Shown here: positions 26,401-38,500 of the stretch, piece after piece
Layout of the letters: every line of letters begins with the position of its first letter
Position numbering within the stretch: position 1 is the stretch's first letter
Source: Spirodela intermedia
Lineage: Eukaryota; Streptophyta; Magnoliopsida; Alismatales; Araceae
DNA length: 64,000 nt
Assembly: GCA_902729315.2 (NCBI GenBank)
Contig: LR746268.1
Span: 9,245,005-9,309,004 of the forward strand
Reading direction: 5' to 3'
Position numbers and translations under genes: made by a program
Notes under the pieces: model-generated
What the model was told of the DNA's origin: nothing
What the model saw: the letters and a program-made list of their open reading frames with translations, nothing else
Database searches by the model: none

Positions 26401-26502
26401 AGCTAAACTAACAAGGGTTCCATGCACTGGACCATGCTTATCTACCTGCTGGTTGAGCGGACTTTACAAGGCGAGGCAGACAGAAAATCGGAAAGAACAG
26501 AA
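20462..26502. other. Long gene-free interval, GC-moderate and degenerate
   Basis: About 6 kb between the AXS promoter and the end of the next gene. Open frames of up to 278 codons occur (20840-21676 +, 22798-23409 -, 23382-23984 +, 25187-25753 -), but they overlap on opposite strands, have low-complexity or arginine/serine-rich translations, and match no family I know. Short motif-like relics (a P-loop-like stretch at 23985-24026 on the minus strand and a HAD-like motif near 22655) are discussed as findings. I see no LTRs or long repeats. Confidence 0.5.
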
Positions 26503-29500
26503 TCATTCATTCTGATGAGCCCCTTGTTGCTGCTGCTGCCACTTATGCTGAATCCTCGGGAACAGAATTTCATGAATTTGTCGCTCAGCGCTATACTCGG
26601 AAGTTGCCTGAGAAAAGAAACTGATTATTTCCTCTGATTTGAAAATAATGCGCGATTGGATAGGAATACTGTAATTGTCATGAAAATGGCCAGATGATAG
26701 CCATCGAGATCACGCATGAAGTGAAACAGGAAAGAGAGGCAAAGGAGGACTCCTCTATGCAAATAACATACTATCTAGGTCCTTATATTTGACTTTCAAT
26801 GAAGCATGCATAAAATTTGCATTCCGCTTAAGGATAGATGCATACGCGAATTTCGTTGCAAAATATTGCAACAAAGTTCGATACTTTTCACATATGTTAA
26901 CGTGCTACATTCATAACGCCCAACCTCAATAGTTGCCTGATATTTGCGGATTCCAACCATAAAATTAACATATAAAAGATGATATTTTCATGGATCTTCA
27001 TTTGATTGCGTGGAGAAAAATGTCATCACCCCAAACATTCTCTGAAAGAAAAATAGAGCTGACAGGAAATTGCCTGATTTCGTTGGGCCAACATTTTAGA
27101 TGCCAATGAACACTAAATAGGAAAGAGCCGCACCTCATGCCCAGTAACGGAGAGAGGAGAAAGAGGAATAATGAAGAAAGAGAAGAACTTCAAACCTTTA
27201 ATTTGCTAGATGCAACGAGGACAGGCTGTGGCCTCCGTGGTGGAAGACACAAAAGGACAAAACCCTAGTATCGAGAGTCAAAGGTACCTGCGGCGCATTC
27301 CTTACCCCTGCAGTCTCTTTCATGTTTAGCAAGGAATAAAGATTCATCATGGTGCCAAAGTGCTGATCGATTTGGACTCAAGAAAGAACCAATATCCAGG
27401 CTAAGTCCTAGTAAACAGAAACAGTCTGTTTGGTTGTTCCCTCTCAAACCCTATTTCCAATTTGTGCCCTACCCCCTCATTTCAGTCAACTATCCCGGTA
27501 TGATTTCATCTCTGCACCAAGAGAATAAGTCTGCAAATTAAGAACTATTCAAGGAAAAAGATCCCTTTTCCATTGCGGATAATGAGGCTTAGACTTCGCC
27601 AAACACTAAGCTCTAGCTTTTTCCCCTCCTCTAACCGAATGTGTTCTTCCTCCACCCGGTTTATTATGCTTGTTAAATGCTTTTGCCTAATCTGTGAAAC
27701 TCAATAATCCCTCAGAACGTGCCAAGTCTAAAGCATCTCTCTGTTGATGCCCCTATTAATGTGGTTTCAAGATCTCCTTAGCTAGTTTCAATTATGTCAC
27801 ATCCCAAAAAATGCTGTTACATCATGGATAATCAATCAACTTCGTGAGCACAACGATCTGGCATATGATTCTACAGCAGCAGAGAGTTGAAGAGAAATGG
27901 CTTATCCTTGAAGAAATAGACATTTAGAAGTCCATGCATGACCTAAGGATCTACTGAGTAGTGATGTGTATAAACTGAAATAAAAAAAACTCAATCACTG
28001 GCTACTTTAGTTTCCATAGAAGAAAGTACGAAGAACTTGATTACTTCCTGTTGAACTTTCCAAGATTTCCCTTTCTATTTGTTTTTATTTTCATTGTATT
28101 TTGTTCTTTCTTGCTATTTCTCTTGTTAAGTGGATCCATTAGACTATTAATGGATCCACTTATAGACTAATGTAGTGAGCCTGGCCCATCAACTCATGTA
28201 ACCAGTATTTAAGCAGGAAATCAGGATAATCGATAAATTAGTTGGGCTGCGGGAACTTTACTCCAAGAGGTAGCGGCTGAGTTCATCTTCCTAGAAGAGG
28301 AGGTGAAGATCAACTCTATTCTCCAAGTTGAGCAAACCTTGATCAAGATCAACTATCAACATGGTATCAGAGCGAGGATGATTATGGTGAGATCAGATAC
28401 TTCTTGTTTCTTGAATCTTGTTTCTTGAAGCGACACCAATGAAGAGACAAACCTTTTGCAAGTAGTGGAACTGAGGCGTTTTAGAAAGGATGAAGAAAAA
28501 AAACTTTCAGAATGCATTCAAGGGAAGTCTCTTTGTCATCCATGGAACTTACATCTCTAGCAATGACTGGAGAAAGGGAGAGACTATATCATACCCTTTC
28601 AGATATCCTAGAGAAACTTTCATCTAATGGGATAAATATTCATCAATGAGAACAGTTTTTTGATCTAACACTCCTTGGGAGAGGCTTAATAAATCACTTT
28701 ATAGAAGAACCATTGAAACAATCATATTAAAAGTATAGAGGATGGTAATCAAAGGAGGCTATTATCTATATGTGGCTGCTAAGTACAATAACACTAGAGA
28801 TGTATGAGAATTTTCTTTTCATGCACTCGGTGAAAGAATAATAAGTGGTTATAAGTGGGTGTATACTCCCAAGTATAAAGCTGATGGAACATTGAAAAGA
28901 TACAAGGCGAGGTTGGTGGTTAAAGCCTACTTACAATCTTATCGAATCAATTATTTTGAGACATTTGCTCTTGTTGCAAAGTTGAATATCATATGGATAC
29001 TCATAACATTGCAACAAATCTAAGATGAGAAATGCATCAACTGATGTGAAAAATGTATTTATTCATAGAGATTTGAAGGAGGTTTACAAGAATATACCTC
29101 TAGGTTACACATTTACTCGTCAAAATAATAGTGTTTGCAGGTTGAAGAAATCTTTGTATGGTTTGAAACAATCACCCTGAGCCTAGTTTGAGAGATTCAC
29201 TCAAGCTATGAAAGGATTCACGCAGGTAACAAGCAATGAGGATCACTCTCTCTATATTAAACATGACGCCCCAAACAAGGGTACAAACTTAATTGTGCCT
29301 GTAGGTGATATTATTATAGCAGGAGATGATATTGAAGAGATTAAATGCCTTAGCCAAAACCTATCTAAAGATTTTGACATCAAATCTCTAAGAAGACTAA
29401 AATATTTCTTGAGAATTGAGGTTGCATATTCAAAGGAAGGGATATCTCTTTCACATCACAAATATCTTCTAAATTTACTTCAGTAGACTAAAAAATGAAG

Positions 29501-32500
29501 TGTAAACCTGCTAACACTCCAGTTGATCCCAACCTAAGTTTAGGAGAAGGTAATGACTCCGATCAGGTGGACAAAGGCTCGTATTAACGGTTGATTGAGA
29601 AGTTGGTATATCTAAATCATATCCATTTAGATATAACATTTGTAGCGTGTACTCAGTCAGCATATAAAGGACCCAAGGGTGATAAACCTACATGCATCAT
29701 ATTGAGTGGTGGCATATTAAAGACAACAACATGAGAAGACATGCCATTCACAAAAGGAGGAAATATATATATTAAAATCTACACATATGCAAATTATGTA
29801 GGGTCTGTTGTGGACTGCAGATCAATGTCTGGTTACCGTGTATTTTTTGGTGGAAATCTTGTGATCTGGAGGAGCAAGAAGCAACAAGTAATTGCACGAC
29901 CTACTGTTGAAGCAGAGTTCAGGGCACTGGCCCAAGGGATATGTGAAGGTTTATGAATTCAAGGTTTATTGGATGAATTGAGAATCAACCAATCAAATCA
30001 TATCAAACTATTTTGCGACAATAAGGCAGCAATGCTATTACCCGAAATCCTATACAGCATCAAAGAAGTAAAAACATTGAGATCAATTGACATTTTATCA
30101 AAGAAAAAAAAGAAACTAAAGATGTGGATCTGATATATGTTGGGACATCAGAACAGGCTGCTGACATTTCACAAAGGGACTCACAGGACCAATATTTCAA
30201 AAGATGGTGTCCAAGTTAGGCATGGAAAACATCTATACCCAGCTTGAGAGGGGGTGTTGAACTTTCTATGATTTCCCTTTTTATTTGATTTTCTTTTCAT
30301 TGTATTTTGTTCTTTCTCATTATTCCTCTTGTCGAGTGGATCCATTAGACTACTAATGGATCCACTTATAGACTGATGTTATGGGTCTGGTCCATTAACT
30401 CATGTGACCCGTATTTCAACGGGAAATCATGATAATCGACGAATTAATTGGATTGCATGTTCCCTACTCCAAGAAGTGGCGGCTGAGTTTATTCTTGGAA
30501 GAGAATGATCATGAAGAGAACTCCTTCATTCCCCAAGTTGAACAAACCTCAATCAAGATCAATTATCAACAGTTCTTTATCACTCAGTAAACTGGTGTAC
30601 AGAATCATAAGACACTTCCCTCAGTCCAAATAAACAAAACTGTCAAACATTCTGAGAATACAAAGTTTGGGCTCAGACCCTACTGACACTCATAAGGCTA
30701 CCTCAGAGTGTGAAAAGAGAGCTCGTAAAACTGAAAGAAAGCATGCTATAGGAATTAATCTGACCTATTTTGATTCAACCGATCAGGCAGACAATGTGTT
30801 GACCAACTGAAAGAATTGTCTAGAGACCAACTGACACCCATTATCAAAGAATCCCGATTTGACATTGTCGATCCTCATTCACTTTTCTGATGCACTTGAG
30901 AAAGTATCCATGTGCCCAAAATGAGTGGAGGTTGAATTCAAGAATAAGAAAGAATGTTTTTTCATGTTACAACTCAAGATGGGGTTTTGGAAAGTTCTAG
31001 ACACCAGAAAACAGAAAAAGAAAAGCACGAGATGTGACATGTGAGAGGTTGACCAGCGATCTAGAATTGAACCACCATAGTCTGCATCTATATATATATT
31101 TAACCTCCATCTTATTGCCTCCCTTTAAGAGAATGCCTTTTCCAAGATTACCCTTCTAATAATGTAAAACCTAATTGCTTGCTGCATGGAGATGTTAGGT
31201 CTGGCCTGTGTCAGATAGATCAGCCTACCAATGAGACATTAATACAACTCTCAGCTTACAAATTTCTCCTCTTCAGCCAAACGATTTGTGATTAGGATCA
31301 ATGGGAGTATTTGCTCATTTACATGCATATTTCCAATATCCTTTAGAAGATCTGCCACTGACTTCTGCTAGGATATGAAGACATCTTTAGGTGTTCTTGT
31401 TCCTACAAAGTACTTAAGGCAGCCTAGAGTTTTGATACCAAATTCCTTGGCCAGACATTGGATAAGGTGTTCTTGTTCAGTTGCATGAATTCTTATAATG
31501 ATGATATCATCAAGATAGATTAATAGAGTAGTAACTCTATTTGATGAAAACTAAAAAAGACAAAGTGTACTCTGACAATAATTCAATTTTCTCATGACTT
31601 CAATAAATCTCTCTGTTGTCGAGATGTACTTAATAACATGTATACTTACAAGTATATGTCCTCATGTACCTTTCATTTCGTGTTATATCATTGTGTCTAG
31701 AACCTTCTAGGGATCTGATATAAATACTAGATCCCGCTCTCCTTGTAAACAGTTTTTGATCAATAAAGTCAGAGTTCTTCTTCCACGAGTGCTGGGCGCT
31801 TATCAGAGCTCCAGCCCGTGTGTTATCTCGACTACATGGTATCAGAGCCATTCTAGGGTTTAAAAACCTATTACTCAGCACCGTCACAGTTGACGCTGCT
31901 TTGTCGGCGTTCTCTCCATCGTCTGCTAGAGTTACAGGCGCCGTACATTTCTGGCAAGGGATCTTCTCCTTAGCTGTATTTCTTTCAGAGCGAATCCAGG
32001 TGTGATCGCTCCATTTCTTTGCTTCCGCACTGATCTACTGGTTTGTTACGGTTCTTACAGTATTTTTTTCTTGTCTCTATTGAGATTTGTTCACGAATTT
32101 GAATTTTTCGTGAATTTGGACATCCTCTTTAAATGGAGAATGTGGGAGACAATTCTTCATCATCTGTGGGGGATCCAATCTCCACAAGAAAAGTTAATCT
32201 TGGTCCAAGTGGTCCAAGATTAGTCATAGAAGTTCCTGCAATGCCTGCAGAGTTCAAATTGACTGGATACAATTTGATTCAATAGTCAAAATATGTTTGA
32301 GAGGTATTGATTGGAAGAGGGATGTTACATCATCTGATTGAGTGAAAACCAGATCCATTGTCTCGAGAATTTTGTAGATGGAGAGAAGAAGATGCATTAA
32401 TCAAAACCTGGCTTTGGGGAATAATGATTCCTCAAATTAGCCAAGAATTTTTCTTTCTATCTATAGTCAAAGATATGTGGGAAACAGTTCACACAAAATT

Positions 32501-35500
32501 CTCACAAAGAAATAATGAAGCACATTATATGAACTTGAGACAAAATCTATGTCCACAATTTAAGGAAATAAATCTGTGATGGAATATACAGGAGAATTGA
32601 AATTTTTATGACAGAAAATCGATTATTATCTAAGCATTGATACAGAAAAACCTGCAGAAATTTTTGTCCTATGACATTTTATAATATGAAGAAGAGTGCT
32701 TAAATTTTTGGCTGGACATAATTATGTTTTTGATCAAGTCAAACAATAGATTTTGAGTCGTGAAAGGAAATATGATTTGGATGAAGCTATTTCCAACATT
32801 TTAAATGAGGAGAGTCGTCGGAAATTAATGTTGTCAATGCCTGAAGTTGATAATACTGCATTTATAATTAAACAGTGAGAAATTATGAAGAAAGCCTCAG
32901 ATCAAGCTAAACAGCCCCAACATGGACAAGGAAGAAATCAGAAGACTGTTTTTCGTGATAATCTGTGGTGTGCATATTGCAGGAAAGCTTGTCACACTAG
33001 AGACAGATGTTATAACCTACATGGTAAACCACAAAATTTTGGCACTGAAAAATATGACAGTCAATCACATTTGGCAGCAAGATTACCAACTAGTCAGTCT
33101 TCAGATTCCCAAATCAATCAACATTTTTCTTCTCCTCAGATTGAGGATATAAAACAACTTCGAATTGAGTTAGAAAAACTGAAGTTGACAGTGACACAGT
33201 TCTCATCAATTCAGCCTAGTATGTTAAACCACTACCTTGGAGTTAAGAGTTTCTTCTAGAGATATTTTTAATAATTGGGTAGTGGACTCAGGAGTAATGG
33301 ACCACATGACCAACTCCCCCAGCCTTTTCACCAAATACAACCCATGTCCTAGTGACAGAAAAGTGACTACTACAGACAGATCCTTTCTAACCGTCGCAGG
33401 TATAGGAGACATTAGACTTGAACCTCTATGGGTTCTTACTAATGTTCTTCATGTCCCCAAATTATTTACAAACCTCATTTCAGTTAAAAAACTTGTTAGA
33501 GACTCACCTTATCGTGGCTTTTTTGATGAAGATGTATGTGTCATATTTGATAAGGTACGTCATCAGAGGATTAGAGTTGTTGTAGAGCATGAAGGTCTTT
33601 ATTTTCTAGAAGGACTGAGCCAAACACATTTAGTGGAAGCACATCAATCTCTAGAACTTCTAGAAGATGTCCTTAAGATACGATTACTTCACCAACGGAT
33701 GGGTCATCCATCACATCCTTTAGCACTTTGAAAATAGTTTTTTCTACTTTGTTTAAAAAGGTGTCATTGAACACTCTTAAATGTAATATTTGTAAACTTT
33801 CTAAACATACATGTACTTCATTTAAATCTCAAGAGGAAAGGAGTGATGTTCCTTTCTTCCTAATTCATAGTGACATTTGGAGAACATGTCCCATTAATGA
33901 CATTCGTGGTAATAAATGATTTGCCACTTTCATTGATGATTGTACAAGATGTATGTTGGTCTTCCTTCTCAAACAAAAATCTGATGTGTGTGATGTTCTG
34001 AAATTTTTTTGTGCCATGGTAAAAAATCTGTTTGGCACTAGTACTAAAAAATTCAGATCTAATAATGCAAAAGAGTATTTTAGCCAAAATCTGAATTTAT
34101 ACTTCCAAACAGAGGGGATCATACATGAATCCTCCTGTGTCCATACCCCACAGCAGAACGGTTTAGCTGAAAGGAAAAATCGTCATCTTTTAGAAGTCAC
34201 TCAATCAATTTTATTTCAGCATCATGTACCTAAAGCTTTCTGGAGGAAGGCTGTTCTAACAGTCACATACCTTATCAACCGATTACCATCCAGAACCTTA
34301 GGCTTCCTTAGCCCATTAGATTCATTAACCAAGTTTTTCCCAGACCATCAACTTAAAACTAGGGTAGAACCTAAGACATTTGGTTGTGTCTCTTTTGTTC
34401 ACGTTCATAATCAAACCAAAGGTAAATTAGAACTGAGATCACTTAAATGTGTATTTCTTGGTTATGCTACTAATGAAAAGGGGTACAAATGTTACCACCC
34501 TCCTTCTAGAAAAAAAATTATTTCATTGGATATTACATTTCATGAATCTGATTCTTATTTTAAAGAATCTCCATCCAGTGATCAACATCTATTTTCTACA
34601 GCTCATATGGATCAACATGTAGATTCTTCACTCTCGTCTTCAGCTAGTAACCTGTTCATTCCCATTTCAATCCCTGAAATACCCAGTCTTATATCGAATT
34701 TGCTTCCTGAAAACCTAAGATTTGCCAAGGTTTATTCTTGGTGAGGGAAAATTCACGACTCACCAAAAATCCAAGATTCTGATCTGGCCTTAGAAAATAT
34801 ACAGCCATTAGCATCTCCTTCATCTAATGATCCTGCAGTCCTACCACATGATTCACTTCCCATTTCCCTGCGCAAACCTATTAGGGAGTGTACAAAAACA
34901 CCCTTGTGCCCAGCTGCCAATTTTCTGTCTTATCACAAACTTTCTTCACCCTATCAATCATTCCTTGCATCCTTGGACACCATTACCATTCAAAAAAATC
35001 TCTCGGAAGCTCTATCCAATCCTAAGAGGAAACAAGCCATAGGTGAGGAGATGAGAGCTCTTACAAAAAAGCAAACATGGGATCTAGTGGAATTACCACG
35101 AGATAAGAAAACTATTGGTTGCAAAATGGGTGTACACAGTGAAATATAAATCAGATGGTTCGATTGAGACGTATAAAGCCCGGCTGGTGGTTAAGGGTTA
35201 TACACAAATATATGGAATAGATTATCAAGAAACTTTTGCACTAGTGGCCAAAATGAATACAGTTCGTTTTTTATTGTCCTTAGCAGCAATTTTCAGTTAG
35301 AATATTCAACAATTTGATGTTAAAAATGCATTCTTGCATGATGATTTGGTTAAAGAAGTCTACATAACTCTTCCACTAGGATATGAGGGTAATCGTTCAT
35401 CTAATCTTGCTTGCAAGTTAAACAAATCCCTTTATGGCCTCAAACAGTCTCCACATGCATGGTTTGGAAGGTTTACAGTAGCCATGAAGAAACTGAATTA

Positions 35501-38500
35501 TAACCTAAGTAATGCTGATCACACATTATTTTTTAAACACTCTTCTTCAGGAAGAGTTAAAGTTCTATTAGTTTATGTTGATGATATTATCATCATAGGA
35601 AATGATGAAGGGGAGATCCAAAACTTGAGCAATTGTTTGGCCCAAGAGTTTGATATCAAGACTTTGAGATGACTCAAGTATTTTTTTAGGAATCGAAGTG
35701 GCACATTCTTCTAAAGACATTTTTATTTCTCAATGAAAGTACATAACAGATTTATTAGCTTAAACAGGAAAATCTGCATGTAAACTAACCAATACACCTA
35801 TTGATCCAAACCAAAAATTGTATATGGCAGATGAAGAAATTTCTATTGACCATGAGATGTATCAACGTCTCATTAGCCGACCACTTTATCTAACATACAC
35901 TCGACCAGATATCTCATATGCAGTGAGTATATTGAACCAATTTATGCATCAACCTAAAGAGTGTCATTTACATGCTGCCTACCAAGTGCTACATTATTTG
36001 AAAGGCACAACAGGAAAAGGAGTTCTTTTTAAACGAAGTGGAAAGGTGGAGGTTGAGATGTTTACATATGCTGATATGCAGGCTCAACGATTGATCAAAG
36101 GTCAACCTCCAGTCATCTTACTTTTGTTGGTGGCAACCTTGTCACTTGGAGGAGTAAAAAATAGAATGTAGTTGCTCGATCAAGTGTTGAGGCTGAATTT
36201 AAGGCACTTGCTCAAGGAATATGTAAGTTACTTTGGGTCAAGAACTTACTTGACGAGTTGCAAATTCCTTTATTCAGTCCTATAAAGATTTCTTGTGACA
36301 ATAAGCCAGCAATCAATCTAGTGCACAACCCAGTATAGCATGATCGTACCAAGCATGTGGAGATTGATCGTCATTTCATCAAAGAGAAACTTGAGGCCAA
36401 TGTGATTTGTATATCATACATTCCAACAAATAATCAGTTGGCAAATATGCTTACTAAAGGCATCTCGGGGACACAACTGTAGAAGATTATTCCCAAGCTG
36501 GGAATGGACGATATCCATTCACCAGCTTGAGGGGGAGTGTTGTCAAGATGTACTTAATAACATGTATACCTTACAAGTTTACATATATGTCCTCATGTAC
36601 CTTTCATTTCGTGTTATATCAGTGTGTCTAGAACCTTCTAGGGATCTGATATAAATATTAGATCCCGCTCTCCTTGTAAACAGTTTTTGATCAATAAAGA
36701 GTTAGAGTTCTTCTTCCACGAGTGCTGGGTGCCTATCAGAGCTCCAGACCGTGTTATATCGAGTACACTCTCAAACTAAGTATGAGGAGATTATTGAAGT
36801 CCATACAAGGACTTCTTGAGCTTACGCAATATTCGGTGATAGTTGTCCTTCATAGCCAAGTAAAAGAGTCATGTAAACTTCATTAGTAAGATGGATGTGA
36901 AGAAAATTATTCTTTACATCATATTGTTGGATGTTCCAATTTAAAATAGTTCCTACTCTAACTATATGTTCATTTTCACCACAATAAAAAATGTTTCTTG
37001 ATAGTCAACTCCATGTATCTGTGCATAGCTTTTAACAACTAGTTTGAACTTATACAATCAGTTGAGCAATCAACTCTATATTTCACATAATACACTCACT
37101 TATAGCTAACTACCTTTTTATCTTGGGCAAAACCATAAGATCTCAAGTTTGATTTCTTTCAAGAGCATTTATTTCTTCATCCATAGCTTATTTTCACTCC
37201 TTCATAAATAGTTTGATTAATTGGAAATGTAGTATCATCTAGGGTAGTAAAAAAAGACCTATAAGTGGGAGAAATTTTTTGATAAGAGAGGAAATGGGCA
37301 TATGCTCATGGAAGGTTTTCAGGGCAATAGGAAGTGAAGTAGGATCCAGGGTAGTAAGAAAAGACCTATACGTGGGAGAATTTTTTTGATAAGAGAGGAA
37401 ATGGGCATGCTCATGAAAGTTTTGTAGGGCAATAGGAAGTGAACTAGGATGTGGATGGTTGGTATTGGATGAAAGAGCAGATGAAGTATTTTGGATATCA
37501 TCTAAGATAGGCTTAGGATCTTAGGATGATATAGAATTAGAGGTGCTCTTATCTTGGTATAAACTCGGTTCAATCTGAGATGTTTAGGAAGCAGATAAGG
37601 TAGAGTAAGATTTTTTAGAAATATTGAAATTGACACAAGCATCCTACTTACCAAAGGGGAGTAAAACAAATCAGCTATATGGTGATACGATATAGGTATG
37701 TTGAAGAATTTTTTTTAGAAATAGGATTCAGATTTATGAAATGTAACATCTATTGTTGTGAAAAACTTATGAGTAGGAGAATGATAGCAGCGATAACCTT
37801 TTTTTGAATGGTTGAATATCAAAGAAAAATGTACTTGAGGGCTCGTGGATCCAGTTTACCTTTAGTTATGAACAAATATTCATGACACCAATGTACTTTC
37901 TAATTTGATCAGTAGGGAAAGGAGAGGCTAACATGTCCAAAAGACTGAGAAAATTTAATAATCTCACACGATGACGGTTAATAAGTTGCAGTTAGGATGC
38001 CTTCACCCCAAAAAAATCTTAATACATGTTTATAAAACAAAAGGGATCATGTAACCTATAAGAGATGCCATTTTTTTAATTTTACTAATCTATTTTGCTG
38101 AGGTGTATAAACACAATAATACTTTGTAATTTGATCAGTAGGAAAAGCAGAGGTTAACATGTCCAAAAGACTGAGAAAATTTAATAATCTCACACCATGA
38201 CGGTTAATAAGTTGCAGTTAGGATGCCTTCACCCCAAAAAAATCTTAATACATGTTTATAAAACAAAAGGGATCATGTAACCTATAAGAGATGCCATTTT
38301 TTTAATTTTCCTAATCTATTTTGCTGAGGTGTATAAACACAAGAATACTCGTGTATGATACCTTCCAATTGAAAGAAACAGTTTAGATTGTGACTAAAAG
38401 TATTCTTTAACATTATCATTTCTAAATCTCTTAGTAGATGTACTAGAATGACTTTCAACATTGCACAAAAATGTTTCAATGCAGATATAACATTTGAGTT

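Larger units (their letters stand above)
28049..30571 (+). mobile_element. Internally deleted Ty1/copia element (element 1) in intron 9 of the At3g49140-like gene
   Basis: Two direct LTRs (28049-28361 and 30255-30571) flank only 1.9 kb of internal sequence. The primer-binding site TGGTATCAGAGC follows the 5' LTR at 28362 and a polypurine tract (GAGAGGGGG, 30246-30254) precedes the 3' LTR. Gag, protease and integrase are absent; reverse transcriptase and RNase H remain in pieces with many stops. The flanking 5-mers (CTTCC and GTTCT) do not match, so no target duplication is preserved. The element is antisense to its host gene and is older than element 2 by LTR divergence. Confidence 0.9.
31614..36767 (+). 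mobile_element. Near full-length Ty1/copia element 2, nested in element 3
   Basis: The element is 5,154 bp, with short LTRs at 31614-31836 and 36538-36767. The primer-binding site TGGTATCAGAGCC starts at 31837 and the polypurine tract GAGGGGGAG lies at 36529-36537. The 5-bp target duplication CTCTC is perfect (31609-31613 and 36768-36772). Insertion was into the reverse transcriptase of element 3, in the opposite orientation. Gag, protease, integrase, reverse transcriptase and RNase H are all present in copia order but carry stops and frameshifts. Its LTRs are about 94-95 percent alike by eye, so it is the youngest of the three, as nesting requires. Confidence 0.95.

Noticed and set aside
30660-30830. 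Plus-strand stretch between copia elements reading [20 protein letters not shown], suggestive of the ATSE end of the At3g49140-like gene
   Set aside because: It is on the wrong strand, only the four residues ATSE match, and the true terminal exon was found at 26503-26607 with full family similarity.
28049-36767. Possible working retrotransposon or endogenous viral polyprotein
   Set aside because: Every copia copy here has multiple stops and frameshifts in gag and pol, and no envelope-like gene is present.
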